Positions 34,310-45,439 are shown, numbered from the stretch's first letter. The stretch: DNA of 64,000 nucleotides from Meghimatium bilineatum (GCA_034231615.1 CM067317.1:15653073-15717072); one strand, 5' to 3'. The notes: a model not told the origin generated them from the letters alone. Made by a program: numbers and translations.

Positions 34310-34440
34310 AATTCTCTTGTATAAGAACAATGGTCCTACTAGATTTCCAGTGGGATGTAGTCCAGAGAAAGGAGATGCATCATGTTGCTTTATTTTTACC
34401 AATGGCCCGACACATCTGTCTTTGGTGTTGGTAAACCTAA
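34310..34440 (+). repeat. Duplicated coding-like segment C, copy 2
   Basis: Partner of 31185-31320; shares ACAATGGTCCTAC.AGATTTCC and GGATGTAGT.CAGAGAA at DNA level. Confidence 0.6.
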
Positions 34441-34835
34441 TATGTTCAGAATTTTACCGCTTCCTCTGAATGGTGCATATATTGTAGCCATATTGCTAGT
34501 AGACCAGCCATACATTGCAAATGGTGCCCCTACACTGCATGCTGGTCACCAATATCAAACTTACCCAATGTCAAACTTGCTGGACCTTTGATCGCTGTCT
34601 ATAGCGCTACGGACATGGTCATAGATAGCTATTTTTATTATATTATTTATGTCGGAGAGGTTATTGGTTGAATAACAAACTTTATAACACTCAGGGGAGA
34701 CTATAGGTGCTACCTCAGTAGACAGAGATAAAGGTCAGGTGTCTGGAAATGGGAGGGATGGGGTAACACAAGGCAAATATAAAAAAAAACAGAAATAGAT
34801 GTGTTACCAATATGTCAATAATACAAACTAGCAAT
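34441..34835. other. No supported feature
   Basis: Nothing recognised. Confidence 0.4.
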
Positions 34836-34839
34836 GAAC

Positions 34840-35080
34840 ACTAGTTGATAGTGAGCTTGCTTACGGTTACATCGGCTCTTGATTTCTTGCCTGCCTAATA
34901 CGACTGCTCCTCCGGTCTGCCCAGCTATAAATAGGTACCTGTCGCATGCATTTGGTATGGTAAACTTAGCAAGGAAGGGAACTTGTGACCCCACCTAATA
35001 TGTGTTGTGGCTCAGTACATGAAGAGTTATCTTCATTCCCGACGGCAGGTTGCTGCCATGGGACTTACTTTTACCAACAG
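34840..35080 (+). mobile_element. tRNA-derived SINE, + copy (head deleted)
   Basis: Matches the SINE at 11655-12000 in reverse: AGTGAGCTTGCTTACGGTTA, then AAGGAAGGGAACTTG, ACCCCACCTAATA, ATCTTCATTCCCGACGG and TTACTTTTACC. The B box region is lost or diverged. Confidence 0.65.
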
Positions 35081-35279
35081 ATACCGCTGGGTATGCATGA
35101 TTATGGTCCCTGTTGTATGCTAGTTAAATGCACTTCGCACTCTTCCCATCAGATGCCTAGTACTACTTGTGCCATGTTTGATTTTTCAGTTGTAGTGTGG
35201 ATATGTCATCAATTACAGGATCCTCGTTCACTGGAAAATTGGAACATTTACATATTACCTGACACCAAGACTTCATTGT

Positions 35280-35450
35280 GAATGCCAAGAGAGAAGACGC
35301 AGCTCGGTGTTGCAATTGTCGCACGAGGAAAATAATCTTGAGACTAACGGGAACTGAACCAGTCAGTTCTAACGGCACCGAATCGCCTGGCAACCTGGGT
35401 AAACAGGTTTTTCCGTACTTGACTAACCGCATCTTTAAAAAACGTGAATT
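35280..35450 (-). repeat. Dispersed repeat family D, - copy
   Basis: On the - strand it matches 46853-46985 and 45570-45645: GCGGTTAGTCAAGTACGGAA, GGCGATTCGGTGCCGTT and ACTGGTTCAGTTCCCGTTAG. ACTGGTTCAATACCCG resembles a B box, suggesting a tRNA-related SINE. Confidence 0.65.
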
Positions 35451-35904
35451 TACTTTGAACATAATCGCACATTATTGGCTGGCATAACCAATGCCACAAA
35501 TCAGATATAGCAAGTTTCATAAATATCTGCTTATGTTTGGCAGGGACGTAGATATACCACTTCATTAAGGGAAAAGTTTTGCCAGAAAAGTACAAACAAA
35601 ATCATTGCTATGCTTTGTAGGATTTCTGGTGATTTTTTAAATTTAATTATTGGGGGGGGGGTAAAATCGTTACGGAGGATATTTACCCTGTCTTAATGTA
35701 CATATTTCAGTTCTAAATGTTATGCTCATTTTCTGAAAGCGAGAGAGGAGTTGCCACAAACCCTTCCCCCTATATAATGGCTAGTATCTAGGATGGTAGA
35801 TCCTTACAAGTTTCTTGATTAGAAACCAGCATCATGGGATGCGGCACATTCCCATAAGTCCCCAACTCTTCCTTCATTCCTGTATATATGATGTGGCCCT
35901 CGTT
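35451..35904. other. No supported feature
   Basis: Contains G9-10 at 35653. TTCTTGATTAGAAACCAGCATCA (35814 on) resembles 22714-22735 and may be a LINE end. Confidence 0.35.
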
Positions 35905-36128
35905 TGCCTTGCGGCATCAGGTGTAGAAGAGTTCTCTGGAGGTGACATTCTTGTGTGCTGTTTGTAAGTTTGTGGCTTCTTTGATTTCTGTGTTCGATCT
36001 TTTACATGGTGATCCTCTGGCTTTATAGCCGTGCTGTATACGTGTCATGGCCATCTGTGGTATGCTGTCTGTTGATTGTCTGGAAATGTGTGAAAACCAC
36101 ATGATGTTTTTTGATGTGTTCCAATACT
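35905..36128 (-). pseudogene. LINE 3' fragment (family beta), - strand
   Basis: Reverse of the blocks at 26340-26530: ACATTCTTGTGTGCTGTTTG, CATCTGTGGTATGCTGTCTG, ATTGTCTGGAAATGTGTGAA. It lies head-to-head with the + copy starting at about 36170. Confidence 0.75.
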
Positions 36129-36342
36129 TTTTGAGTACGAATGAAGTTAACATGAAAGACAAATGAAACGAACTATTCTTTGCAGACGACCAAGTACTAA
36201 TAGCGACATCAGAAGAAAACTTGCAAGAGCATATGAAGAGACTCCACACATGTCAAAAATTCAACATTAAGATTAATATTTGAAAGACTGAAATAATGGC
36301 AATAGCAAAGAAATATCACTATTTCCATCGATAATAAACACA

Positions 36343-36412
36343 AACGGGTGTTTTTTTTTAGATATAGGGCCCTTTATAAGTCCAGAAGTTATATGTCAGT
36401 GCCAATGTGTTT
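36343..36412. mobile_element. Partial hAT MITE (inverted relative to 36794-36940)
   Basis: GATATAGGGCCCTTTATAAG through ATATGTCAGTGCCAATGTGT is the inverse complement of 36850-36900. No termini remain; it interrupts the LINE between IAKK and TYLGS. Confidence 0.65.
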
Positions 36413-36793
36413 TTTAACATATTGTTCACCTACTTAGGAAGCATTATATCGAGTGAAGGAAAAAACAGTAGAGATACAACAAAACATACCAAATTCTAGG
36501 ACAGATGACACGTATTTTCAAGAACAAAAATGTAAACATAGATACTAAAGTTTCATATAGAAGACTATTAATATCCCATCACTATGCTACCAGTGCTAAA
36601 TATTGACAATGACAGCACAAGACAAAAGAAAAATAGTGACATCAGAAATAACATGTCTACGAAGAATACTGAGAGTGTCATTAAGAGATAGAATTAGAAA
36701 CGATAACATCAGACAGAAAAAAAATAAAAAAAATGCCAGTATTGGAAAACATCAAAAGACAACAGATCAAGTGGTTTTCACACGCTTCCAGAT

Positions 36794-36940
36794 CAGTGCA
36801 GGATTTACCTATAAGCTAAACAAGCTATAGCTTAGGGCCCCCCAAAAAAACATATTGGCACTGACATATAACATCTGAACTTATAAAGGGCCCTATATCT
36901 CAAATAGCTTAGGGCATTATCAAGTCTAAATACGACGCTG
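36794..36940. mobile_element. hAT MITE, 147 bp
   Basis: Left end CAGTGCAGGATTTACC; right end, inverted, CAGCGTCGTATTTAGA, giving CAGYGYMGKATTTA termini of the hAT type. Internal GCTTAGGGCC blocks lie near both ends. The flanks TTCCAGAT and CGCAGACT may be a mutated 8-bp duplication. Confidence 0.7.
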
Positions 36941-37204
36941 CGCAGACTACCAAAAGACAGCATGCCACATATGGCCATGACACATAGATATAACGGTTAT
37001 AACGCCAGAGGCAGACTATGTAAAAGATGAATCACAGATATCAAAGAAGCTACAGGAAGAAGTTTACAAACAGCACACAAGGCCATCTCCACGGAACTCT
37101 TCCATCCTTGAAGCCACAAGGGATACAGCGTGTAGAAAAATATATAGATAGGATACATACTATAGCCCGAAAGATCGATAATATGTACTCACAACAGCAA
37201 AACT

Positions 37205-37485
37205 GAAATACAGGGGGAAAATCTTGAAACAGGGTAATGAAGTTATACCAATCACTGGAAAACACGCATAATGCCTTTATTAAGAAGATATTCATAGACA
37301 AAAACATAGAGTAAGAACGGCAATTTATCTCTGCCATGTGGACGTCAATAGTGCCGTTCTTATTCGACGTTTTTTGTTGTGAATGTAGTCTTGATAAAGG
37401 ACGTTTCGTCGAAGTATATATTCGTGTGTGTTATTATATTTCCGGTGGTTAGAATAACTTCCATTACCATGTTCCAAACTTCGCC
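37205..37485. mobile_element. Large foldback (about 125-bp imperfect arms), Penelope-LTR-like
   Basis: Left arm: GAAACAGGGTAATGAAGTTA ... GTAAGAACGGCA; right arm: TGCCGTTCTTATTCGACGTT ... ACTTCCATTACCATGTTCCA. The loop is about 25 bp. Right arm carries CTTGATAAAGGACGTTTCGTCGAA-type wording common in Penelope-like terminal regions, which are often inverted. The 149-codon - strand ORF at 37360-37809 partly falls here and is not credible as a gene. Confidence 0.6.
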
Positions 37486-38435
37486 ATAGCCCGAACACCG
37501 ATCGTCATTCAATCCTGCGGTGCCTAATAGCACAAGCAGAGAAAAAGCAATAGATATAATTGTATATAGTAAACAGTTCTTACTACATAAATAAACTCCG
37601 GACCAAAAACATAGATTGGGTGCGAGGGATTTGGGGAGTTCAATTCGCCTAATCAAATCAGAAAATACTTTTAGAACTAGGAAAGTAGCCAAAAGGTGAG
37701 TACAACATTTCCAACTGATTGTTCGTCCAAAAAGGTCATATTTTTCATCAAAAAAAGGGAAATTGCACACGAAATCGGACGAAGGCTCTTTTTTCTTTAG
37801 AAAAACCATTTTTTCACTTAGATCGTATCTACGGCTATGATCCGGATCAATTTATTAAATAGTGATTCCACTGTTCATATTTTTTTTCTAAGGCGATATA
37901 AACCGCAGCCTGATACTGGCTTTTTTTTATTTTCCCTAATAAATGTGTAGTCATCATGGATTCAGCGTACGTGCGTGCAACTGTATTTCTCCTATGTGAC
38001 AGTTGTAGTATGGATCATGTTTCAATCGGTTATGGCTGGTTATAACAGGGATACTGATTACTTTATCTAATCTGAAAGGTCATTGATATGGTTATCATCT
38101 ATTTTGTAAACAATTACTTTCGTGTAGTATTTACAATTTGAAATACCCGGTAGGTCATTCCTATCTCTTTATCTCTCAAATATCAACAAGTTATGAGCAG
38201 CAGTAGCACAATATAAGGGATAGGTAGAGATTTAACAAGATAAAAAATATATTATGCAACACATCTTTGTCAATTGAGGCGAGGAAGAGAGTTTTTAGAA
38301 GATTTATAGAAACAATTATATTTTATTGAAGTGAGTCTTGAACAGTCAGACTAGTCAAAAGTTATGTATAGGCAGTAAAGATGGGGGTATTATGGAAGAA
38401 TGTTAAGATAACCATGACAGATGCAAAGTATAATG
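37486..38435. other. No supported feature
   Basis: AT-rich; nothing recognised apart from the ORF noted above. Confidence 0.4.
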
Positions 38436-38439
38436 AAGA

Positions 38440-38634
38440 CGCTAATTCATAGAAGAAATATGTTCACTCGCGTCAGAAGTAGACAATCCACATTCTTTGG
38501 ACACACGAGAAGAAGAAAAATATTGAGCACATCGTGACAATAGGCAAGTTTAAGACCAAGAGAGAAGATGCTGGACAGCTTGACATTTAAGGGAACATCG
38601 GCATCAGAAATGAATGACTGATAGCAGTGGCGTA
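38440..38634 (+). pseudogene. LINE 3' fragment
   Basis: VRSRQSTFFGHTRRRKI-like sequence followed by EHIVTIGKFKTKREDAGQLD gives the order found in LINE C-termini (RRQS.FFGH..R...LEH). Cut off at 38634 by a hAT-type end. Confidence 0.5.
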
Positions 38635-38740
38635 GCGTGAAGTTTTAGAGTGGGGACGCTGAGTCACGTTTTAACCGTTTCTTAGTAGGTATATGGCTCC
38701 TCCCACCCCCTTTTTTCCACCAGAAAAACGTATTTCCGGC
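38635..38740 (+). mobile_element. hAT-type terminus (single end)
   Basis: CAGTGGCGTAGCGTGAAG closely matches the hAT MITE end at 30132 (CAGTGGCATAGCGTGG). Partner end not found; probably truncated. Confidence 0.55.
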
Positions 38741-39465
38741 CCTATATAAAATATTAATTAGTTGTTATTTTTTAAATATACCTATATAATCTTGTAATGC
38801 AGATCCACGCGTCTGTTCTTTTATGCGAAAATGTTCAACATTTTTGAATAAAAGGAATTAGGGAATTTCCGTTTTCTGAGAAGTAATATTATCATAAATT
38901 ATTTCTCAACTTATGGTTGGTTTGAAGCCGGCTTCTCAACAATTAATATTTCAGGATCACGGGTTGGGTCTTAAATAGCCAATGGACGTTTCCAATCTGA
39001 CGGGATATGTACACTAAAACTTTTTGGCGTCAATAATTTGTATCTTTATGTAATGTTTATACTAAATAACTGTACATTTGTGTGCGCTTACTGCAGAAAC
39101 AATTAAAAACACAAGTCAATGTCAACAGGTGGAGTTTCTTGCTGATGCAATGTCTGTCCTACGAGTTGTTAACAATGAAGGGCACGCCAAACATTTTAGT
39201 GTCTATTGACTGGATATCACACGAAAGAAAGGTTGTGGGTAAACATGATAAGCAACTGATATAAGCATGGATTATAAGACAGAGGTTTAGACGTGTTATT
39301 TTGATCAGCAAACAATATGTTTATTATTGTATTTCCTGATTATTCGTTTTTTTTAAAGTACAGTGGCATTCCTTCTATTTATATTCCTCTGTATAAAAAT
39401 TTCTATTTAGCCACACTTCCAGAGTCGCAATTTGTTTATTCCGTAATTATAAACCTGTATGTTTA
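38741..39465. other. Mostly featureless; pogo-type single end at 39361
   Basis: TACAGTGGCATTCCTTCTAT at 39359 resembles the MITE end at 33620. No right end. The rest is AT-rich with nothing recognised. Confidence 0.35.
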
Positions 39466-39469
39466 TGAG

Positions 39470-40110
39470 TAAGTGAATACGTTCAATTACCTCGGATCTA
39501 GCATATGAAGTTATGAAAAACTCAAAACAGAATTAAAGATAAGGCTGGAGATGACTTTAGCTTCAATGTCAAGGCTACACTTAATTTGAAAAGTAACATC
39601 AGTGTTAAAAGGAAAAATCACTGTATAACCCACTAGTGCGTTCTATTGTGATGTATGGTTGTTGTGGACATGGAGAGACGACTACAGGCTTTCGAATACA
39701 AATGTTACAAATGCATTCTACGTATCTCCTATAACAAGCATAAGACAGATGTGTACGTATGCAATAAAATAGAGATGTATACAGGTCCACAAGAACCAAT
39801 GCTTTCAATAGTGAAACGACGAAAACTTGCTTTGTTTTGGACATATAAACCGACATGATTCCGTGAGACAAACAATGCTGCAGGGAACCATCGAAAGTGG
39901 AATAAGCGGGGGGGGGGGGGGGGCAAAAGCATGAGACCTCTACAGACAACATCAAGGACTGGACAAGACAAGATTTTTCCTCACCCGTCCGCATAGTTGA
40001 AGATAGTCGCTGTGATAAGATAAGATAGATAAGTCCCTGTGGGTGTATGTGTTGGTGCATCTAATGTGGTACTCCTACACCCCTTACTGGTTATGGGTTT
40101 ATAGATAGAT
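39470..40110 (+). pseudogene. LINE 3' part (family alpha)
   Basis: VNTFNYLGSSI, stop; then VRSIVMYGC-like DNA, MERRLQAFEYKCYKCILRIS, MLSIVKRRKLALFWTY, DSVRQTMLQGTIESG, a G16 tract (39908-39923) in place of the Arg-rich linker, DNIKDWTRQDFSS-like sequence, and a tail ending TTATGGGTTTATAGATAGAT. The layout is that of the thumb and C-terminus of a LINE; same 3' end as 4215-4497. Several stops and frameshifts. Confidence 0.75.
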
Positions 40111-40114
40111 TGTC

Positions 40115-41460
40115 TATCCTCAGGTGGTGTTGTCGTAGCTTGCACATTTGCCATTGAGCGTAGAAGTTTGTGAAGAAGATGTAGTCTGCGTTCAAGAACC
40201 AGGTGTGTTGCTCTGTTTGAGGATAGTCATGATTATTCTTGATGTTGTCTATCCACCTGTTCCTAGGTCTGCCCTTGACTCTGTATAATGATTTCCATCT
40301 TGTTATAAGCTCTTATGGGAAGTTTATCATTCATCTTCATAAGATGTTCGAACCATTTTATCTGTTGTTTCTCTATATATTCGATGCATGATGTGATACC
40401 TATTATCTTTTTGATGTTCTTAATGCGCATTGTTTCGAGTCTGGTGATTCCAATAGCCTTCATAGACATTTCATTTCGAAAGTTTCGATCTTTCTCTTAT
40501 GTGTAGATGTCAGTTGCCAAGTCTGGAGTTGGTAGCTAAGTGTCAGTATAAAGTTGCTCTTAATCATTTGTTTCTTTACTTCCATGTTGATTTGTGGGTG
40601 CAATAGCAAAGGTGACAGCAGGTATGTCACCGCATTTGCCTTTTGACTTGTTTCTATCGTTCTGTCGAGTCGTCCATCATCTGTGAAGATACTTCCTAGG
40701 TACTTCAACTCTTTGACTTGTTTTATTTTTGTGTCCTCTATTTTGATATTTGAGTGCTTTGTTGATATCTTATTTTTATAGTGTCTGTATTTTCTGTGTT
40801 AATAAGTATGTTGTATTTATAGCATATTCTTGGTGGTGAGTTGATGAGAGTTTGCAGTTTTTCTTCCTCATCATATATGTTGCTTTGATCGTCCGCGATA
40901 ACCAGTTCATTGAGCTCGTTGTTGAGTTGTTCATTCTCTGTTGTTATGTTATATATATAAGTTTATGTTTCTTTTATAATTCTATCTATGTATACGTTGA
41001 TTTGAATAGGCGAAAACACACATCCCAGACTGACTCCTGTATTTGTTATGATTGATTCTGATACTCCATCTGTTGTTCTCACCTTGCTTTGGCTTTTTTT
41101 AATGTTATGTAGTAGTTGTCCCTTGATTCCGTATATATCTAGCATTTCCCATAGTATCTCTGTTGAACGCTTTTTTTTTAAATAATCGACTAAGATGACG
41201 TTTAGCTTTTTGTCATATTCAATAACTTTTCCCCTTGTCTAAAGTTAAATAGAGCATCCTGCTCCTCTTCTGAAACCACAACTGAGCTGGACTTAGTTGT
41301 TGTTCTATGATGTCTTGTTCTTCGTTTTAGTATTTTAGCGTATATTTTCTCAGTGTTGCTGAGTAGTGAGATGTCACGATAAGTTTCACATTCTCTTTTG
41401 TTACCTTTGTTTTTCATATTGGAACTATAATTTAGTTTTTCCAGTCATCTGGAACTCTAT
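40115..41460 (-). pseudogene. LINE reverse transcriptase (family gamma), longest LINE copy in the window
   Basis: From 41460 downward on the - strand: NKRECETYRDISLLSNTEKI (RT motif 1 region), LFNFRQGEK, then YGIKGQLLHNIKKSQSKVRT and SESIITNTGVSLGCVFSPIQ with NVYIDRIIKE (RT motif 4), KYLGSIFTDDGRLDRTIET, KRKIETFEMKCL, ITRLETMRIKNIKKIIGI and IEKQQIKWFEHLMKMND. Domains are in correct order, but stops and frame changes separate them and the YxDD catalytic box is not readable. Dead copy truncated at its 5' end. Confidence 0.85.
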
Positions 41461-41504
41461 TTTTATCACATACCATGTATATAGATAGATATGGAATATT
41501 GGTT

Positions 41505-41572
41505 ATTACATAGGGACCTACATATTTCGCCACTCAGGACCGATATGTAATAATGAGATTCAACTGTACCAT
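41505..41572 (-). mobile_element. pogo-type single terminus
   Basis: Inverse complement begins TACAGTTGAATCTCATTATT, followed by ACATATCGGTCC and a subterminal inverted copy (TTATTACATAGGGACC at 41513). Resembles the ends at 7503 and 33622. Confidence 0.45.
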
Positions 41573-42500
41573 TTCAGTATAACATCCCTAACTTTTAATT
41601 AATGCAATAGTGTAATCACTTTATCTCACAGTGTGCGCACGGTTATCTGCAGGTGTAACTCAATTATTAACGATGATATACACTGCAAGGTCACATTAGC
41701 ATGGTATGCCCAATAAGTTCAAGATGTATACAGTACTGATGAACTTTCTTCTGTGTACATGTGTGTCTGATAGCGTGATAGACATATGGGAAGTGTTACA
41801 AACATTCACAATATGTGAGAACCACTGTAAGCGTACATGGGCATAATATTGTATGAATGAGCATAGACTATATGAGGTAGAGTGAGAAATGTATTTAACC
41901 AGTGTACAACAGAACGTGTCAGTAAGTATGCTCTTCAAAATCTGACAACTTCGCCGCCCATGTGACAACCGTGGTCTGGACTTCTAGTTTAGGATGCAAA
42001 GAATAGGAAAACTGTCTTTTTTCCAGGCATGTCGTAGGGGACGATTGCGGGGAGTTGGTGGATATGCTGACCACTTGCCACTAGTGAAAAGTCATCATTG
42101 TCACTGCATGTATTGCCTCGATTTCGTAGTTTTCTCTTCTGTCAAATGGTGCCCATGGAAAACGAAGAGATGCGGGACAGCGGACATTGTACCTTTCTAC
42201 AGATTCCTTTTTTTTGTGTGGATGACTCCAAGGTAGCGGGGAATTCTAGATGTGTCGTCACTGCAGATGGGCAGCAGATTTGACAGAAGAAGGAAATGAA
42301 CTAGTTGGTCAAAAAGTATATGTTACACTCCATGGACGATCACGATATGATGATTCTTGGATAATGACCACATGAATGCCTTCATAATAATACAATTTAC
42401 AGGGGAAATAATTCTGCGTCGTTCCTTTTTTTCTGAATATGCGTTAATACAGTCCCATTATATGCATATCTAAGTTTCGAAAATTTTCATCCTTAAACGT
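41573..42500. other. Mostly featureless; family A remnant near 42020
   Basis: CAGGCATGTCGTAGGGGACG (42025) recalls repeat family A; the rest of the family is absent. ORF 41994-42236 includes it and is not supported. Confidence 0.4.
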
Positions 42501-42509
42501 AGCGGCGTT

Positions 42510-42920
42510 ATCACGTCACATTTTCTTGTCGGTAGCTACCATGGTATTAGGTAGGATGTGTTCATGGTGGCGCATTATCTTTCTGGACACTACTTTTTGC
42601 CAATAACGTGTCAAATTTGTTTTGTGAGGTGATGATACGGTACCTGCTGAGAAGACTGGAATTCTTATGTTTGTGGAGTTATACCAATTAGCTATGGAGC
42701 CAATCCTCTGGTACTGTAGCATTATGTATACTAGGATTGAATGCCTACGATGCCTCATTAATTCCCACTTCATCAAGCTGCTGAAGGAGAAGATATTGGA
42801 CACAATATGGGACAGGTGTCGTGTTGTAACTGGTTGTAGTGCATGCATTACGTCATCCTTGGTTATCAACATATAATCCCCATTGCTGTTGGCGATATCG
42901 CGGGAAGCTTTGCACATATT
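42510..42920 (-). repeat. Duplicated unknown segment E, copy 1
   Basis: A 133-codon - strand ORF with LTRYWQKVVSRKIMRHHEHI near its end. About 90 bp (42538-42630) are duplicated at 43236-43322 in the same orientation. I do not recognise the family; it could be a self-synthesising or other transposon structural gene remnant. Confidence 0.45.
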
Positions 42921-43094
42921 TAGGCCGTCACATTAACGCCTCTGTCTGTCTGAGCCAGGTATCGATGAAGAAACTCCTTGTCTATTTCTTATTTTGATTT
43001 AAAACAGCAACAGATGTGTCACATAATTTGAAGACGTTCTGTTTTGCGTTCCTCTTATTCATTGGTGTAATTGCCGGCATTCTGTATTGACGGA

Positions 43095-43400
43095 TATACA
43101 CTAACCTGAGTAATGAAGGTCTCCCATACCTTGCTCTGTTATATTGGCTTCCTTCTTAAATGTATTGGTAGTGATGTTTCTGGCAGCAGACTTCTCAGCT
43201 ACCTCACAAACATTTCTTAGCGTTATCTTAGCTATCATGGTATTGGGTATGATGTGTTCATGGTAGTGCATTATCTTTCTGGACACTACTTTTTGCCAAT
43301 AACTTGTTAAATTTGCGTAGTCGTAACCTTCGATAACAGTTACCATGTTGTTCTGACAGGCCGACGTTGTGCTTGAACTAGTTACGGGCACGGCGTGGGT
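43095..43400 (-). repeat. Duplicated unknown segment E, copy 2
   Basis: 96-codon - strand ORF: YANLTSYWQKVVSRKIMHYH, then EKSAARNITTNTFKKEAN and QGMGDLHYSG. The last part, Lys/Ala-rich with a Gly-x-Gly motif, is the kind of sequence seen in small basic transposon-encoded proteins; function unknown. Confidence 0.4.
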
Positions 43401-44221
43401 GGGCGGAACAACAAAGAATCCTGTCGCAATGGCCAGAGTTGTGCCCTGATGTCGACGTAAGTTTCAGCGGCATTGGACTCGAAACACCATCGAGTCGAAT
43501 GGCTGCTGGAACAGAGGGCGGAGAACTTATGGGAATGCCCCACGTGCTGTGAGGCCAGTTTTCTAATCATCAAGAAGAATCAAACGTTCTCTTTCTAGCA
43601 TTATACCACGATGTTGTTGCCGAAACTTTTGCTCGCCAAGCATTTCCTAACCTTTGATTCCATCATCATGATTGCGAGAACGGCGTTCTCGCTGTCCTCT
43701 GCCTGGAATTTTGTTTCAACATTTTAGCAGGTTGGCCTGGATACTAGATTTTATCGTGTAATGGATTGAAGGCTTAGGTTTTCGAAGTCACAATGTTATT
43801 TTCTTTGACCAACAGGACAACACAGGGTTCCTGCGTGAGGAAGGAGCTTCCGAGTAGGTACAGAGTGACAAATTAATAACACCATCTGTGTCCTCTGGTC
43901 TGGATGATAATATTGTTGATGGATCAACAGTTACAATAGACAAGTCAGAGATTAGTAGTATCTGCTTCTTCAATATTCTTTGTCTATTCTCTGTGGGGCT
44001 CCCCATTTCTGTGAACGAACGTTGAAGCCACCTACCTTGATACACTTAGTGCCATGAACATCTGATAGTTCCTTAATGAAATCCCAGCTGTCTGAATTGG
44101 GAAGTCTGTTCACATGAGCGTGCAGTATATATATGTACCATACCTGGTCACAAATTAAAACATGTATCCCGTGCAGTTACAATCCGTCATGTTCAAATTT
44201 CTCGATGTCTAGATTGTTGTG
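43401..44221. other. No supported feature; block shared with 51200-51300
   Basis: GGCGGAGAACTTATGGGAATGCCC-type sequence (about 43515-43580) recurs at 51225-51290, a dispersed repeat of unknown class. Confidence 0.4.
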
Positions 44222-45120
44222 CGGAAGACATTTCTCACATACATAGCTAATCCACTATTCTCATTTCCCACATACATAGCTAACCCACTATTGCCATTTC
44301 TCACATACATAGCTAATCCACTATTCTCATTTCCCACAGACATAACTAACCCACTATTGCCATTTCTCACATACATAGCTAACCCACTATTGCCATTTCC
44401 CACAGACATAACTAACCCACTATTGCCATTTCTCACACATAGCTAATTCACTATTCTCATTTCCCACAGACATAACTAACCCACTATTGCCATTTCTCAC
44501 ATACATAGCTAACCCACTATTGCCATTTCCCACATACATAGCTAACCCACTATTGCCATTTCCCACAGACATAACTAACCCACTATTGCCATTTCTCACA
44601 TACATAGCTAACCCACTATTGTCATTTCCCACATACATAACTAACCCACTATTGCCATTTCCCACATACATAGCTAACCCACTATTGCCATTTCCCACAT
44701 ACATAGCTAACCCACTATTGCCATTTCCCACATACATAGCTAACCCACTATTGCCATTTCTCACACACATAGCTAATCCACTATTCTCATTTCCCACATA
44801 CATAGCTAACCCACTATTGCCATTTCCCACATACATAGCTAACCCACTATTGCCATTTCTCACATAATAGCTAATCCACTATTCTCATTTCCCACATACA
44901 TAGCTAACCCACTATTGCCATTTCTCACATACATAGCTAATCCACTATTCTCATTTCCCACATACATAGCTAACCCACTATTGCCATTTCTCACATACAT
45001 AGCTAACCCACTATTGCCATTTCCCACAGACATAACTAACCCACTATTGCCATTTCCCACAGACATAACTAACCCACTATTGCCATTTTCCACATACATA
45101 GCTAACCCACTATTGCCACT
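44222..45120. repeat. 33-bp minisatellite, about 27 copies, with unit variants
   Basis: Unit CACATACATAGCTAACCCAC plus TATTGCCATTTCC. Variant units (CAGACATAACTAACC; CTAATCCACTATTCTCATT; TTTCTCAC) alternate in blocks, a higher-order pattern. The period is divisible by 3 so both strands are open (NGNSGLAMYVG on -, TYIANPLLPFP on +). Confidence 0.98.
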
Positions 45121-45435
45121 TTGTCGACCAGGATTTGAGTGGCATTGAAGCCTAGGCACTGTAGCTACTCATTCTGCGTAGGTTTGTTTCTCGGACCATG
45201 AAAACGTGGATGTCATACACCAACTTCTACATAATGTGTAACCGTTGCCTGGTACTTCGACAATTCCAATAGCCGACGCGCAGGTGTTTCAAGCTGAGCA
45301 AGTTCTGTTCTGCTGTTCTGCCAGCCTCTTACGTTCAGGTTTCTTCTTTCCTCTACCTCTTCTCCTATATCTGTGTGCATAGTTCCCGTTCCCTTCGTCA
45401 TATGCTAGAAGTACAGACGACAGTGCACAGTCGCA
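45121..45435. other. No supported feature
   Basis: Flank of the minisatellite with short ORFs only. Confidence 0.4.
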
Positions 45436-45439
45436 GCTG

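Larger units (their letters stand above)
36170..37135 (+). pseudogene. LINE reverse transcriptase and C-terminus (family beta), + strand
   Basis: Begins at LFADDQVLIATSEENLQEHM, the FADD variant of the RT catalytic YxDD box, then HTCQKFNIKI, stop, KTEIMAIAKK; TYLGSIISSEGKN; VTSEITCLRRILRVSLRDRI; and after the MITE at 36794-36940, LPKDSMPHMAMTHRYNG and AHKAISTELFHP in broken frames. The order is that of palm, thumb and tail of a LINE polyprotein. Stops and frameshifts throughout; two MITE insertions. 5'-truncated inside the RT domain. Confidence 0.8.

Noticed and set aside
37360-37809. 149-codon - strand ORF with hydrophobic stretches
   Set aside because: Its end lies in a foldback arm shared with other repeat copies; no domain recognised.
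44222-45120. CRISPR-like array
   Set aside because: The 33-bp units are contiguous with no unique spacers, and the genome is eukaryotic.
44209-45159. Long 'GNGNSGLAMYV' ORFs resembling a repetitive secreted protein
   Set aside because: 33-bp unit open in both strands; no signal peptide, start context or splice sites.
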